13,944 nucleotides of DNA, taken from JACPDH01 sp051305935 (GTDB taxonomy: Bacteria > Acidobacteriota > Thermoanaerobaculia > Gp7-AA8). The notes beneath the pieces are model-generated. The model saw nothing but the letters and a program-made list of their open reading frames with translations, was not told where the DNA came from and ran no database searches. Made by a program: the position numbers and the translations under genes. Of the stretch, positions 5,931 through 13,218 are shown piece by piece (positions within the stretch are counted from its first letter, which is position 1; each line of letters starts with the position of its first letter). The stretch spans positions 1 to 13,944 of the forward strand of contig JBPPMG010000113.1 of NCBI GenBank assembly GCA_051305935.1, read 5' to 3'.

Positions 5931-7115
5931 ATGAAACGCATCTTCGTGATGGTCGGAGTGGTGGTGGTGTCTCTGCTCTGCAACTCGAGCCTGCACGCCC
6001 AGGGCTGCCAGACGAGCCTCGGGACGTTCGCCCCGCCCGCGGCGCTCCGCTCGATCGCCGTCGAAGGAGGGATCGGGGCTGCCTTCGACATCCAGCGACG
6101 TGAGGTGCTCATCCTGGACATGGCCGATCCGGGGCGTCCGGTCCAGCGAGGGGCCATTCCGTCGCTCGACGCCGTCGATCTCGCGATCGACCGGCAGATC
6201 CTCTACGCGGTCAACGGCACCGGAACACTTTTCCTCTACAACCTCGCCGACCTTCGAAACCCCGCGTTCATCGGAAGCCAGACGGGCTTCAATTCGCTCG
6301 ATCGCGTAGACGCCTCGGGAGGCATCGCCGTCGTCCGCGACTTCGGGCTGTCGAACATCGTGTCGCTCGACGTTTCGAATCCGGCGAAGATCCGCCAGCT
6401 TGGCATCCTCCGCTATCCCGCCGGGACCGTCGACATGGCGCTCAACGGCCCGAAGATGTACCTAACGAACGACACCGACGAGATCCGCATCTACTCGCTC
6501 GCGCAGCTCGACCGGATCGTTTCGGCGGGCTCGGCGAGATTTCCCGGATCGACGTTCACGCGCGTCGACGCGGATGGATCGATCCTGCTCGCGCTCGATT
6601 TCACCAAGCGGCTCGCGACGCTCTTCGACACCACCGGCGTGCTGACCCCGGTCGCGTCGAATCCCTACTCGCTTTCGTTCTACATCGCGCTTTCTGGCTG
6701 CAGGCAGTACCTCGCCTCGGGCTCGATGGAGGCGTTCGACATCAGCGGCTGTGCGAACGGGCTCTGCAGCGCCGGCGACAACGGGTTCTCGCTCATCTCC
6801 GGACGCTTCTCGGTCAGGGCGGACTGGGCCGATTCGACCGGAGGGACGGGCATCGCGCACGCGGTTCGCCTCACCGACAATTCGGGCTACTTCTGGTTCT
6901 TCGACCGGACGAACGCCGAGGTTCAGGTGAAGATGCTCGATGCGTGCATCGCGCCCTTCAACCGCTTCTGGTTCTTCGGTGCGGGCCTTACGAACGTCGA
7001 GGTGAAGATCGAGGTGTCCGACTTGAAGACGGGTCGTGTCTTCCAGTACACGAACCCGCAGGGAACGCCGTTCGCGCCGATCCAGGACACGTCGGGCATC
7101 GACGTCTGTCCATAG
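5931..7115 (+). CDS. Secreted propeller protein with C-terminal Cys-flanked beta domain
   Basis: 394 residues from ATG 5931 (GTG 5928 is in frame but too close to the AGGGGA ribosome site at 5918-5923). Residues 1-23 are a signal peptide (cleavage at LHA-Q). Residues about 30-270 contain LVIVD-like blades with recurring D-x-x-(N/R)-P or D-L-x-N-P turns, as in ILDMADPGRPVQRG, LYNLADLRNPAFIG and SLDVSNPAKIRQLG, so a beta propeller is likely. Residues about 284-394 are a separate beta domain: FSLISGRFSVRADW, LTDNSGYFWFFD, VQVKMLDAC, FWFFGAGLTNVEVKIEV and a terminal DTSGIDVCP, with Cys residues near both ends. I recognise this tail from many secreted Acidobacteriota proteins, but its function is not known to me. 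The gene is 31 bp upstream of the MscS-like gene, suggesting co-transcription. Confidence 0.85.
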   Translation: MKRIFVMVGVVVVSLLCNSSLHAQGCQTSLGTFAPPAALRSIAVEGGIGAAFDIQRREVLILDMADPGRPVQRGAIPSLDAVDLAIDRQILYAVNGTGTLFLYNLADLRNPAFIGSQTGFNSLDRVDASGGIAVVRDFGLSNIVSLDVSNPAKIRQLGILRYPAGTVDMALNGPKMYLTNDTDEIRIYSLAQLDRIVSAGSARFPGSTFTRVDADGSILLALDFTKRLATLFDTTGVLTPVASNPYSLSFYIALSGCRQYLASGSMEAFDISGCANGLCSAGDNGFSLISGRFSVRADWADSTGGTGIAHAVRLTDNSGYFWFFDRTNAEVQVKMLDACIAPFNRFWFFGAGLTNVEVKIEVSDLKTGRVFQYTNPQGTPFAPIQDTSGIDVCP

Positions 7116-7146
7116 CGGCAGCGCGCCCTCGGCGCGGAGACGAGAG

Positions 7147-8673
7147 ATGAGCGGGATCGCACTACCGTCCTGGATCGCGATCGATGCGCTGGCTCGCCTC
7201 GCGGTGTTCGCAGCGGCGTCGCTGGCGATCGCGGCGCTGTTCCGTCGCGAGCGCTCGCAGGTCGGACAGGCGATCATCCTCTACGCACTCTCCATCGCGG
7301 CGCGCATCGCCGCGATGGTGTGCGCCGGTCTCGACTTTGCCGCCTTCGAGCGCATGAACGATTTTGTCGCGCTCCTTCTGCAGGGAATGGCGTTCCTCAA
7401 CCTCGCGCTGGCGTCCGTCTTCGGAGTGTTGAGCGCCGCGGTTCGGTTCGAGCCTCCGCGAATTCTTCGCGACCTTGCGAAGACATTCGCCTTCTTCGGG
7501 TTCACGCTCTATCTGTTCTGGACCCGAAACGTCGACCTGACCAGCATCGTTGCCACCTCGGCCGTCGTGACGGCGGTCGTGGGATTCTCGCTCCAGGACG
7601 TACTCGGCAACGTGATGGGCGGTCTCGCGCTGAATCTCGATCATTCGATCCGCGCGGGCGACTGGGTGAAGTTCGACGATATGTCGGGCATCGTTCGAGA
7701 GATCGGCTGGAGGCAGACGTCGATCGAGTCACGCGAAGGCGACATGTACATCGTGCCGAACTCACAACTCATGAAGAATGCCGTGATGGTGCAGGGAGCG
7801 CGAGCCCACGGCCCGCGGCAACAGCGCCGCACGCTCGAGTTTCAGGTCGATCTGCGGTTCGCGCCTGCACGGGTGATGACCGTGGTGACGGAGGAATTGC
7901 TGCGACAGAAGCTCGATGGAGTCGCGGCGGAACCGGCGCCCCACGCCATCTTCACGGGGATCCGCGACGGCCTCGCGATTTACGGGGCGCGCTACTGGCT
8001 GACCGATCTCGAGCGAGATCTCACGATCGATACCGCGGTACTGGCTCGGGTTGCGGCCGGGCTCGAGCGCGCTCAGTTGCCGATCGGCATCCCTCGCAGC
8101 GAGCTCCACTTGATGCGCCAGCGCGACGAGAACGCACGCGTCTTTACGCGAATGCAGAAGCGCGCGCGCGAAGCCATCTCTCGTGTCGAGATTTTCGCGA
8201 CGCTCACCGACGAGGAACTCGGAGAGCTTGCGTCCCGCCTGCAGTTCGTGCCGTTTTCTGCGGGCGAGGCGATTCTCGTCCAGGGAGAAGTGGGGGAGTA
8301 TCTCGTGATTCTGTCCCGCGGGTCGGCGGACGTCAGCGTTTCGGTCGATGGCGGCCCACCGGCGACGATCGCGAGGCTCGAGGCGCCGAACTTCTGCGGC
8401 GAGTTCGGGATGCTCACCGGCGAACATCGTCAGGCGAACGTGATCGCAGCCTCCGAGGTCGATGCGTGGCGGCTCGCGAAGGAAGATTTTCAGGAGATCC
8501 TCGCGCAGCGGCCTGTGATCTGCGAGGAGATCTCGAGAGTTCTTGCCGAGCGGGTGGTCGCGCTGCGCTCTGCCCGGGAAAACCTCACCGAGCAGGCCCG
8601 CAACACGATGGTGGCAAACCAGCACCGCTCGATCCGCGAGCGGATCGAGCGGTTTTTCGGTCTCGTCGATTAG
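7147..8673 (+). CDS. MscS-type channel with C-terminal cyclic-nucleotide-binding domain
   Basis: 508 residues. Membrane helices lie at about 10-32, 40-62, 72-98 and 112-126. The MscS pore helix and beta domain follow (about 130-215), with SLQDVLGNVMGGLAL, GDWVKFDDMSGIVREIGWRQT and the family marker VPNSQLM at 204-210. An alpha/beta domain runs to about 325. Residues about 347-470 form a CNBD: FSAGEAILVQGEVGEYLVILSRG and the phosphate-binding cassette CGEFGMLTGEHRQA, keeping Glu419 and Arg428. This is the architecture of bacterial cyclic-nucleotide-gated (bCNG) members of the MscS superfamily, whose gating is linked to cyclic nucleotide rather than mainly tension. ATG 7147 is chosen because GGAGA lies at 7136-7140; the frame stays open upstream to 7036, inside the propeller gene's reading. 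The last codons contain a terminator-like hairpin. Confidence 0.92.
   Translation: MSGIALPSWIAIDALARLAVFAAASLAIAALFRRERSQVGQAIILYALSIAARIAAMVCAGLDFAAFERMNDFVALLLQGMAFLNLALASVFGVLSAAVRFEPPRILRDLAKTFAFFGFTLYLFWTRNVDLTSIVATSAVVTAVVGFSLQDVLGNVMGGLALNLDHSIRAGDWVKFDDMSGIVREIGWRQTSIESREGDMYIVPNSQLMKNAVMVQGARAHGPRQQRRTLEFQVDLRFAPARVMTVVTEELLRQKLDGVAAEPAPHAIFTGIRDGLAIYGARYWLTDLERDLTIDTAVLARVAAGLERAQLPIGIPRSELHLMRQRDENARVFTRMQKRAREAISRVEIFATLTDEELGELASRLQFVPFSAGEAILVQGEVGEYLVILSRGSADVSVSVDGGPPATIARLEAPNFCGEFGMLTGEHRQANVIAASEVDAWRLAKEDFQEILAQRPVICEEISRVLAERVVALRSARENLTEQARNTMVANQHRSIRERIERFFGLVD
8625..8657 (+). terminator. Hairpin plus T5 inside the 3' end of the MscS-like gene
   Basis: A perfect 12-bp stem (CCGCTCGATCCG at 8625-8636 and its complement at 8641-8652), a CGAG loop, then TTTTT at 8653-8657. 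This has the form of a Rho-independent terminator on the + strand. It lies within codons for RSIRERIERFF, ending 13 bases before the stop codon TAG at 8671-8673. On the other strand the hairpin sits 39 bp past the stop of the convergent barrel gene but lacks a T-run there. Confidence 0.5.
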
Positions 8674-8691
8674 GCTGCTGGAGCGCGCCTT

Positions 8692-9297
8692 CTAGAATCG
8701 CATGATGAGGCCGGCGCGAATTTCGCCCTGCCAAAGGTCGTCGGTGTACTCGTAGCAACCGAAGTCGCATTCAAAATCGTCGTTGCTGTCGAGGACCGTG
8801 TAAAAGCCGCGTCCCTCGAAGCGCATGCCGACGTTCTTCGAGAAGAAGATCTTCACGCCCCCGCCGAACGAGGTCGAGAACTTCGTTTCGCTGTCGAGGC
8901 CGGGGACGTCCGGGGCAATGTTCGTCGCGCCCACGCTGAAGACGCCGAACGGCTGGACTTTCGGATGGTCTCCCTGGACGACGAAGCCGACGTGGTAGTA
9001 AGCGACGTCGACGTCTCCGAGGTCCTGGTCGGGAACGAAGATGTCGTCTCCGCCCTGAAAATTCGAGTTCTGAAAGTCTGCCATCAGTTCGATCTGCGAC
9101 CATGGCGTCAGCGGGATGTTGATCAGCAAGCCGTAGGCGTCGCTGTCGTCGATCTCGACGTTGCCGAAGGGATCGATCGAATCAGCCTCAAACTCGCCGC
9201 CCGAGCGGTAGCCGAAGAACGGCGTGACTTCGATCTGCTGTGCGAGCGCCGGAATGGATGCGAGTGCCAGGATCAGTACAATCGCGAATCGTCTCAT
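8692..9297 (-). CDS. Small outer-membrane beta-barrel protein
   Basis: 201 residues with a signal peptide at 1-19 (ALA-QQ). An eight-strand-type barrel follows: alternating strands such as IEVTPFFGYRSGGEF, AYGLLINIPLT, SQIELMADFQNSNF, VAYYHVGFVVQG, VQPFGVFSVGATNI, FSTSFGGGVKIFF and a final GEIRAGLIMRF with a C-terminal Phe. This matches the OMP_b-brl / OmpA-like barrel families of didermic bacteria, with no enzyme motif. An acidic periplasmic-turn or external loop near 35-55 and a Cys pair (ECDFGC) close to the C-terminus are visible. The ribosome site is weak: AAAGGG about 14 bases upstream. It is convergent with the MscS-like gene (18 bp between stops) and divergent from the ABC operon. Confidence 0.83.
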   Translation of the reverse strand: MRRFAIVLILALASIPALAQQIEVTPFFGYRSGGEFEADSIDPFGNVEIDDSDAYGLLINIPLTPWSQIELMADFQNSNFQGGDDIFVPDQDLGDVDVAYYHVGFVVQGDHPKVQPFGVFSVGATNIAPDVPGLDSETKFSTSFGGGVKIFFSKNVGMRFEGRGFYTVLDSNDDFECDFGCYEYTDDLWQGEIRAGLIMRF

Positions 9298-9534
9298 AGT
9301 GTGGTTCTGCCCTTTCGTAGTTGAAATCGATTTGACGCTACCTTTGACTCTTTTGCGGCTTCACTCAACTCAACGTTGCAAGACCGGTTCCATATTTTCG
9401 ATCGTCGGCACGACGGTCGCCAATCCACCGATTCTTCGTTCCCGGCGCGTCTCAGCGGTCGACCGGCCGCGTCCCTGACCGTTGCCCGCGCCATGACCTT
9501 CGGCCCGCTGTAAACCGCGGAGTGTCCTCTCGCG

Positions 9535-9540
9535 TACAAT
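9535..9540 (+). promoter_or_regulatory. -10-like TACAAT ahead of the ABC operon
   Basis: TACAAT matches the sigma70 -10 hexamer at 5 of 6 positions and lies 31 bp upstream of the ABC ATPase start. No good -35 is seen at 17 bp. The rest of the 274-bp gap at 9298-9571 holds no ORF or strong hairpin that I could support. Confidence 0.3.
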
Positions 9541-9571
9541 TCGCTGTCCACTCCGGTGGGCAGGAGGCTCG

Positions 9572-10507
9572 ATGGAACCGATTCTCTCGATTCGAGGCGT
9601 GCGGAAGTGTTTTGGCGAGGTCAAGGCGGTCAACGGAATTTCTTTCGATGTACGAAAGGGAACGATCACCGGACTTCTCGGGCGCAACGGCGCCGGCAAG
9701 ACGACGACGATCCGAATGATCACCGGGATCTTCATGCCGGACGAGGGCTCGATCGAGTGGCGCGGCGGCCGGAGCGACTCGTTCCGTGACGAAATCGGCT
9801 ACCTTCCCGAGGAGCGTGGCCTCTATCGCCAGATGAAGGTCATGGAGCAGCTTCTGTTCCTCGCGGAGATCAAGAGCTGGCCGAGTGCCAGGGCACGGCC
9901 GGCAGCGGAGCGCTGGTTGAAACGCTTCGAGCTCTGGGAGAAACGCGACGCGAAGGTCGAAGAGCTCTCGAAGGGCAATCAACAGAAAGTCCAGCTGATA
10001 GGGACCCTGCTCCACGAGCCTGAGCTGCTCATCCTCGATGAGCCGATGTCGGGGCTCGATCCGGTCAACGTCGTCCTCGTGCGCAATCTGCTCAGGGAGC
10101 TCCGCGACGAGGGGAAGACGATCCTTCTCTCGACGCACATGATGGGTGAGGCGGAGAAGATGGCCGACGACATCGTGCTCGTTCACGGCGGCGAGGTGGT
10201 GCTGTCGGGATCCGTCGACGAAGTCCGCTCCTCGGAAGGCTCGAACTCGATCATCGTCGAGTTCGACGGCGACGGGGCCTTCCTCGAGTCGCTGCCCGGC
10301 GTGTCGCGCGCCACGATTCACAACAACTCCGCCGAGCTACGGCTCGACAAGGACGCCGACACGCAGGCGATCCTTCATGCGGTCGTGCCGCGGCTGAAGA
10401 TTTCGCGGTTCGAAGTGGCGGTTCCGTCGCTCGAGGAGATCTTCATCGGGCGTGTCGGAGCAGAAACGCTTGCCGCGCAGCCGGCGGCCCAGGGGGTGAT
10501 TGCTTGA
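9572..10507 (+). CDS. ABC transporter ATPase, NatA/YhaQ type
   Basis: 311 residues. Walker A GRNGAGKT is at 37-44, signature LSKGN at 132-136, Walker B LLILDE at 152-157 with catalytic Glu157, D-loop SGLD at 160-163 and H-loop His189. The Q-loop position reads GYLPEERGLY (76-85), so the usual Gln is Glu; this variant is characteristic of the NatA/YhaQ branch of ABC-2 exporters. The last about 90 residues form a family-typical C-terminal extension. ATG 9572 follows AGGAGG at 9562-9567. The stop overlaps the start of the membrane subunit by four bases (TTGA), so the two form one exporter. Relatives export Na+ or other small compounds or peptides; the substrate here is unknown. Confidence 0.93.
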   Translation: MEPILSIRGVRKCFGEVKAVNGISFDVRKGTITGLLGRNGAGKTTTIRMITGIFMPDEGSIEWRGGRSDSFRDEIGYLPEERGLYRQMKVMEQLLFLAEIKSWPSARARPAAERWLKRFELWEKRDAKVEELSKGNQQKVQLIGTLLHEPELLILDEPMSGLDPVNVVLVRNLLRELRDEGKTILLSTHMMGEAEKMADDIVLVHGGEVVLSGSVDEVRSSEGSNSIIVEFDGDGAFLESLPGVSRATIHNNSAELRLDKDADTQAILHAVVPRLKISRFEVAVPSLEEIFIGRVGAETLAAQPAAQGVIA

Positions 10508-11847
10508 AGAAGATGCTGGCTGTTCTCAAGCGCGAGTACCTGCAGGCAGTCCGAAAGAAGTCGTTCATCATCATTACGCTGACGATGCCGCTGCTCATGG
10601 GCGGACTGATGTTCATCCCCTCGCTGCTCGCGGTGCGCGGGCTCGGCGAGAAGAAGGTCGTGATCGTCGACGGCACCGGCAAGCTGGAGACGGCGATGAA
10701 GAATCCCGTCGATCCTCGCGACAAGCGAAAGGCCGACAAGGGTTCCGTGGAGGAGAAGCTCCCGGACGCGAAGAAAAACCAGCCGGCGCCGAAGTTCCAG
10801 ATCGAGTACGTCGATGCCGCCGGCTCCGATCCTCGAAAGGTCGCCGAGGCGCAGTTCGATCGTCTCGACGAGAAGAAGGCAGGCAAGGAGAAGAAAGTGG
10901 ACGGAGTTCTCGTCGTCCCCGCCGACGTCTTCGAGAACGGCGACGCGACGATGACGTACTACAGCCGCTCGTCGACCGACGTCATCGCTCAGGAGCGACT
11001 GGGACGCACGGTGAACGAGGAAGTGCGGCGTACGCGTCTGACCACGCGCGGCATCCCGGAAGGAGATGTGGCGATCGTGCTCGACCGCGTGGAGCTCGAT
11101 GCCATCCAGCTCACGTCGAGCGGCGAGGAGAAGACGGGAGGGCAGCTCAACTTCCTCGTCGGCTTCCTCTTTGCGGCGCTGCTGCTGATTCCGTCGCTCG
11201 TTTACGGTGTCGAGGTGATGCGCGGGATCGTCCAGGAGAAGACCGATCGCGTCGTCGAAGTGCTGATCTCCTCGATGACCCCGATGCAACTCCTGTCCGG
11301 GAAAATCCTCGGATTGGCCGCCGTCGGGCTGACGCAGCTGACCGTCTGGATCCTGATGGGCATCGCGGCGGCCGTCGCGACCGGAGGCATGGCCGCCGCA
11401 GCGGGTTTCAATGCATTCCAGTTCCTGCGTCCCGAGATCGGCATCTACTTCGCGATCTTCTTCATCCTCGGATACCTGCTTTACGTCTGCTTCTACGCGA
11501 TCGCCGGCGCCGTCTGTAACAGTGAGAAGGAAGCGCAGCAGTTTGTGCAGCCGGTCATGTTCGTGCTGATGATCCCGTGGTTCCTGATGATGCCGATCAT
11601 CATGAATCCGGAGTCGAACCTGTCGGTGGCGCTCTCGCTCTTCCCGCTCTTCGCCCCGATCACCATGTTCGTCCGCATCCTCGTTTCTGAGCCGCCGCTC
11701 TGGCACATCGTCCTGTCGATCCTGCTTTCCGTGAGCGTGATCTACGCGCTCTTCTGGCTCACAGCGAAGATCTTCCGCGTCGGCATTCTTTCGTACGGAA
11801 AACGCCCGACGATCCCCGAGCTGTGGAAGTGGACGAAGGTGGCGTAA
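10504..11847 (+). CDS. ABC-2 type permease, NatB/YhaP type
   Basis: 447 residues from TTG 10504 (ATG 10513 also possible), inside the stop of the ATPase gene and with a GGGGGTG ribosome site at 10493-10499. The topology is one membrane helix at about 21-44, a large charged extracytoplasmic region at about 45-210, then about five helices from 215 to the C-terminus. This is the ABC-2 membrane-protein layout of COG1668 proteins. The motif EVMRGIVQEKTDRVVEVLISS, with MTPMQLLSGKILG after it, forms the conserved coupling segment that contacts the ATPase. The extracytoplasmic part is rich in Lys/Glu and has no protease motif. It is the last gene of the pair, followed by repeat-rich non-coding DNA. 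Confidence 0.92.
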   Translation: MKKMLAVLKREYLQAVRKKSFIIITLTMPLLMGGLMFIPSLLAVRGLGEKKVVIVDGTGKLETAMKNPVDPRDKRKADKGSVEEKLPDAKKNQPAPKFQIEYVDAAGSDPRKVAEAQFDRLDEKKAGKEKKVDGVLVVPADVFENGDATMTYYSRSSTDVIAQERLGRTVNEEVRRTRLTTRGIPEGDVAIVLDRVELDAIQLTSSGEEKTGGQLNFLVGFLFAALLLIPSLVYGVEVMRGIVQEKTDRVVEVLISSMTPMQLLSGKILGLAAVGLTQLTVWILMGIAAAVATGGMAAAAGFNAFQFLRPEIGIYFAIFFILGYLLYVCFYAIAGAVCNSEKEAQQFVQPVMFVLMIPWFLMMPIIMNPESNLSVALSLFPLFAPITMFVRILVSEPPLWHIVLSILLSVSVIYALFWLTAKIFRVGILSYGKRPTIPELWKWTKVA

Positions 11848-11885
11848 AGCAGGCCAGAGGCCAAAGGCCAAAGGCCAGAGCAGGC
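11847..11885 (+). repeat. Heptad repeat block A (AGGCCAR)n
   Basis: It begins AAGC on the last base of the permease stop codon. Then come four 7-bp units AGGCCAG, AGGCCAA, AGGCCAA and AGGCCAG, ending AGCAGGC. A related block in the same orientation is at 11935-11966, and an inverted block at 12119-12169. Confidence 0.8.
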
Positions 11886-11894
11886 ATGTGGAGT

Positions 11895-11929
11895 GCGAAA
11901 GCGAAGCTTTCGCGGTGGCGCGTCGCGCC
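11895..11929. repeat. Two adjacent perfect palindromes
   Basis: GCGAAAGC-GAA-GCTTTCGC (11895-11913) is followed by GGCGCG-T-CGCGCC (11917-11929), placed between repeat blocks A and B. They could fold as consecutive hairpins in the 3' region of the ABC operon transcript. Neither has a T-run, so termination is not certain. Confidence 0.55.
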
Positions 11930-11934
11930 GCATG

Positions 11935-11966
11935 AAGCAGGCCAGAGGCCAAGGGCCGGAGCAGGC
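11935..11966 (+). repeat. Heptad repeat block B
   Basis: It starts AAGCAGGCCAGAGGCCAA exactly as block A does and ends with the same GAGCAGGC, but the middle units have drifted to GGGCCGG and one unit is missing. This looks like a diverged copy of block A, offset 88 bp. Confidence 0.7.
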
Positions 11967-12118
11967 GTTGCTTCGCGACAGGGGGAGGACCGCCTGGCCC
12001 TCGATGTGGGGCCTCCCGCTGTTCGGCGAAACGCTACCGACACGACCAGCAGGACGCCGCCGCTTCGAAGAGGGGACCCCTCGTATTCGCGCCGGTCTCG
12101 CGAGCCTTCGCTTGCTTT
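11967..12118. other. Non-coding spacer between repeat blocks
   Basis: No credible gene is seen here. Open frames through the stretch are Arg/Pro/Ser-rich and continue through the repeats on both strands, as expected from repeat-driven GC DNA. A small perfect palindrome GAGGGG-A-CCCCTC lies at 12070-12082. The segment is probably the inside of a composite intergenic repeat element. Confidence 0.5.
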
Positions 12119-12198
12119 GGCCTATGGCCTATGGCCTTTGGCCTTTGGCCTATGGCCTATGGCCTGCTTATCGCCTTTCGCCCATCGCCTCTCGCCTG
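12119..12198 (+). repeat. Heptad repeat block C (GGCCTWT)n, inverted, with TCGCCNN tail
   Basis: Seven 7-bp units at 12119-12167 run GGCCTAT twice, GGCCTTT twice, GGCCTAT twice, then GGCCTGC followed by TT. The reverse complement, starting AAGCAGGCCA, closely matches blocks A and B, so the array is inverted to them across about 230 bp. Four further heptads TCGCCTT, TCGCCCA, TCGCCTC and TCGCCTG continue the same 7-bp period at 12171-12198. Confidence 0.8.
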
Positions 12199-12205
12199 CC
12201 TCCCG

Positions 12206-12232
12206 GGAACCTTTCTTCCCGTCACTCGTTAA
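12206..12232 (+). promoter_or_regulatory. ECF-type promoter ahead of the sigma gene
   Basis: GGAACC at 12206-12211 is the typical ECF -35, followed after 15 bp by CGTTAA at 12227-12232, an ECF-type -10. The start site would fall about 12238-12241, leaving a leader of only about 7-10 nt. This agrees with the absence of a Shine-Dalgarno before ATG 12248. It implies that the sigma factor transcribes its own operon. Confidence 0.5.
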
Positions 12233-12247
12233 TTCGATTGGATTGCG

Positions 12248-12808
12248 ATGGACGACGTCAGTGATGTCGAGCTGATGCGTCGGGTGCGGGACGGTGACCA
12301 CGGGGCCTTCGAGACGATCGTCGAGAGGTATCGCGGCCAGCTGGTCAACTACCTGACGCACATGACGGGCAACCGTGAACGCGCAGAGGACTACGCGCAG
12401 GAGGCATTCGTGCGTCTGTATGAGGTGTCGGGACGATACGAGGAGCGAGGGAAGCTCGCGCCGTACCTCTTTCGCATCGCGACGAATCTCGTCCGCAGCG
12501 ACGCGCGGCGGAGTCTGCGCTGGCGAACACTTCTGCCGATGCTCCCCTCGAACGGCAACGGCGTGGCTCCGAGCCGCGCGTTGCTCGAAGATGAAGTGCG
12601 AGAGAAAGTCGGTGACGCGATCGCGGCTCTGCCGCTCCCGTTTCGCGCTCCGCTGGTGCTCAGAGAGATGGAAGAGTGGTCGTACCAGGAGATCGCCTCG
12701 GCGCTCTCATGCGACGAAGGGACGATCAAGTCGCGGATTCACAGGGCGCGGCAGCGGCTCAAGCAACAGCTCGCCCCGTATTGGAACGGAGGGATGACCC
12801 ATGACTGA
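12248..12808 (+). CDS. ECF (RpoE-type) sigma factor
   Basis: 186 residues with the two ECF domains. Sigma region 2 is at about 5-80 (VELMRRVRDGDHGAFETIVERY, EDYAQEAFVRLYE, YLFRIATNLVRSDARR). Sigma region 4 is at about 118-180 (IAALPLPFRAPLVLREMEEWSYQEIASAL, then CDEGTIKSRIHRARQRLKQQL as the helix-turn-helix that reads the -35). There is no extra C-terminal domain. ATG 12248 has no clear ribosome site and may be near-leaderless. The 3' end overlaps the next gene by 8 bp, the usual sign of a sigma/anti-sigma pair. By its motifs it falls in the broad RpoE/SigW-like set; I cannot assign a numbered ECF group. Confidence 0.94.
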   Translation: MDDVSDVELMRRVRDGDHGAFETIVERYRGQLVNYLTHMTGNRERAEDYAQEAFVRLYEVSGRYEERGKLAPYLFRIATNLVRSDARRSLRWRTLLPMLPSNGNGVAPSRALLEDEVREKVGDAIAALPLPFRAPLVLREMEEWSYQEIASALSCDEGTIKSRIHRARQRLKQQLAPYWNGGMTHD

Positions 12809-13196
12809 CGATCGGATCGACGGCCTGATCCGCTCGCTGCCCAGAACCGAGCCGTCACCGGGATTCACGCGGCGTGTGATGGCGAGCGTCGAACAGCGCG
12901 GACGCACCCCGATTGCGACCGGTTTCCGTTGGGCGCACGCCGCCGCAATCGTGGCGATGGTGGTCATCTCGCTCGGCGGCGGTATCGCCTGGCAGCACGA
13001 CCGGGAAGCGCGGCGGGCAGAAGCACTGCGTGCCGAGACCGCGCGCATCCGCGCGGAGCTCGACGCACTTCGTTCCGAGGCACAGCAGACGAGTGAGATT
13101 TACCTCGGGCAATCCGGGGATCGCGAGTACGTGCTCGACCTTCACCAGTTCACGGCGCCGAACGCGGAGGTCAGGCCGGTCTCGCAGACGTACTGA
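12801..13196 (+). CDS. Membrane anti-sigma factor candidate
   Basis: 131 residues: an acidic/basic N-terminal cytoplasmic part (1-43, with LIRSLPRTEPSPGFTRRVMASV), one membrane helix at about 45-64, then a periplasmic coiled coil rich in Ala/Arg/Glu at 68-95 and a short tail. The ATG overlaps the sigma gene. It lacks the HxxxCxxC zinc motif of ZAS-type anti-sigma factors, so function is inferred from position, single-span topology and size. The pattern PSPGFTRRVM resembles the N-terminal segment of many Acidobacteriota and deltaproteobacterial anti-sigma-like proteins. The periplasmic coiled coil could be the sensing or protease-cleavage part. Confidence 0.75.
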   Translation: MTDDRIDGLIRSLPRTEPSPGFTRRVMASVEQRGRTPIATGFRWAHAAAIVAMVVISLGGGIAWQHDREARRAEALRAETARIRAELDALRSEAQQTSEIYLGQSGDREYVLDLHQFTAPNAEVRPVSQTY

Positions 13197-13218
13197 AATC
13201 GACAGGGAGGAGATTCCA

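Noticed and set aside
7320..8705. Alternative frame over the MscS-like gene
   Set aside because: Arg-rich shadow translation; the other frame shows the intact MscS and CNBD domains.
10375..11952. Long minus-strand open frame (about 525 codons) across the ABC permease
   Set aside because: It is antisense to a clearly conserved ABC-2 permease, is full of His/Arg/Asp/Glu low-complexity sequence, and is explained by GC-rich codon use in the real gene.
12119..12198. Possible CRISPR array
   Set aside because: Units are 7 bp in direct tandem without spacers, so it is a short tandem repeat, not a CRISPR.
11823..12275. Open frames in the intergenic repeats giving GLWPLA-type repeats
   Set aside because: They arise from 7-bp DNA repeats read in any frame on both strands, without ribosome sites or composition like neighbouring genes.
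12913..13218. Upstream extension of the PDZ gene
   Set aside because: It overlaps the anti-sigma gene in a different frame; ATG 13219 has a strong ribosome site and begins a signal peptide.
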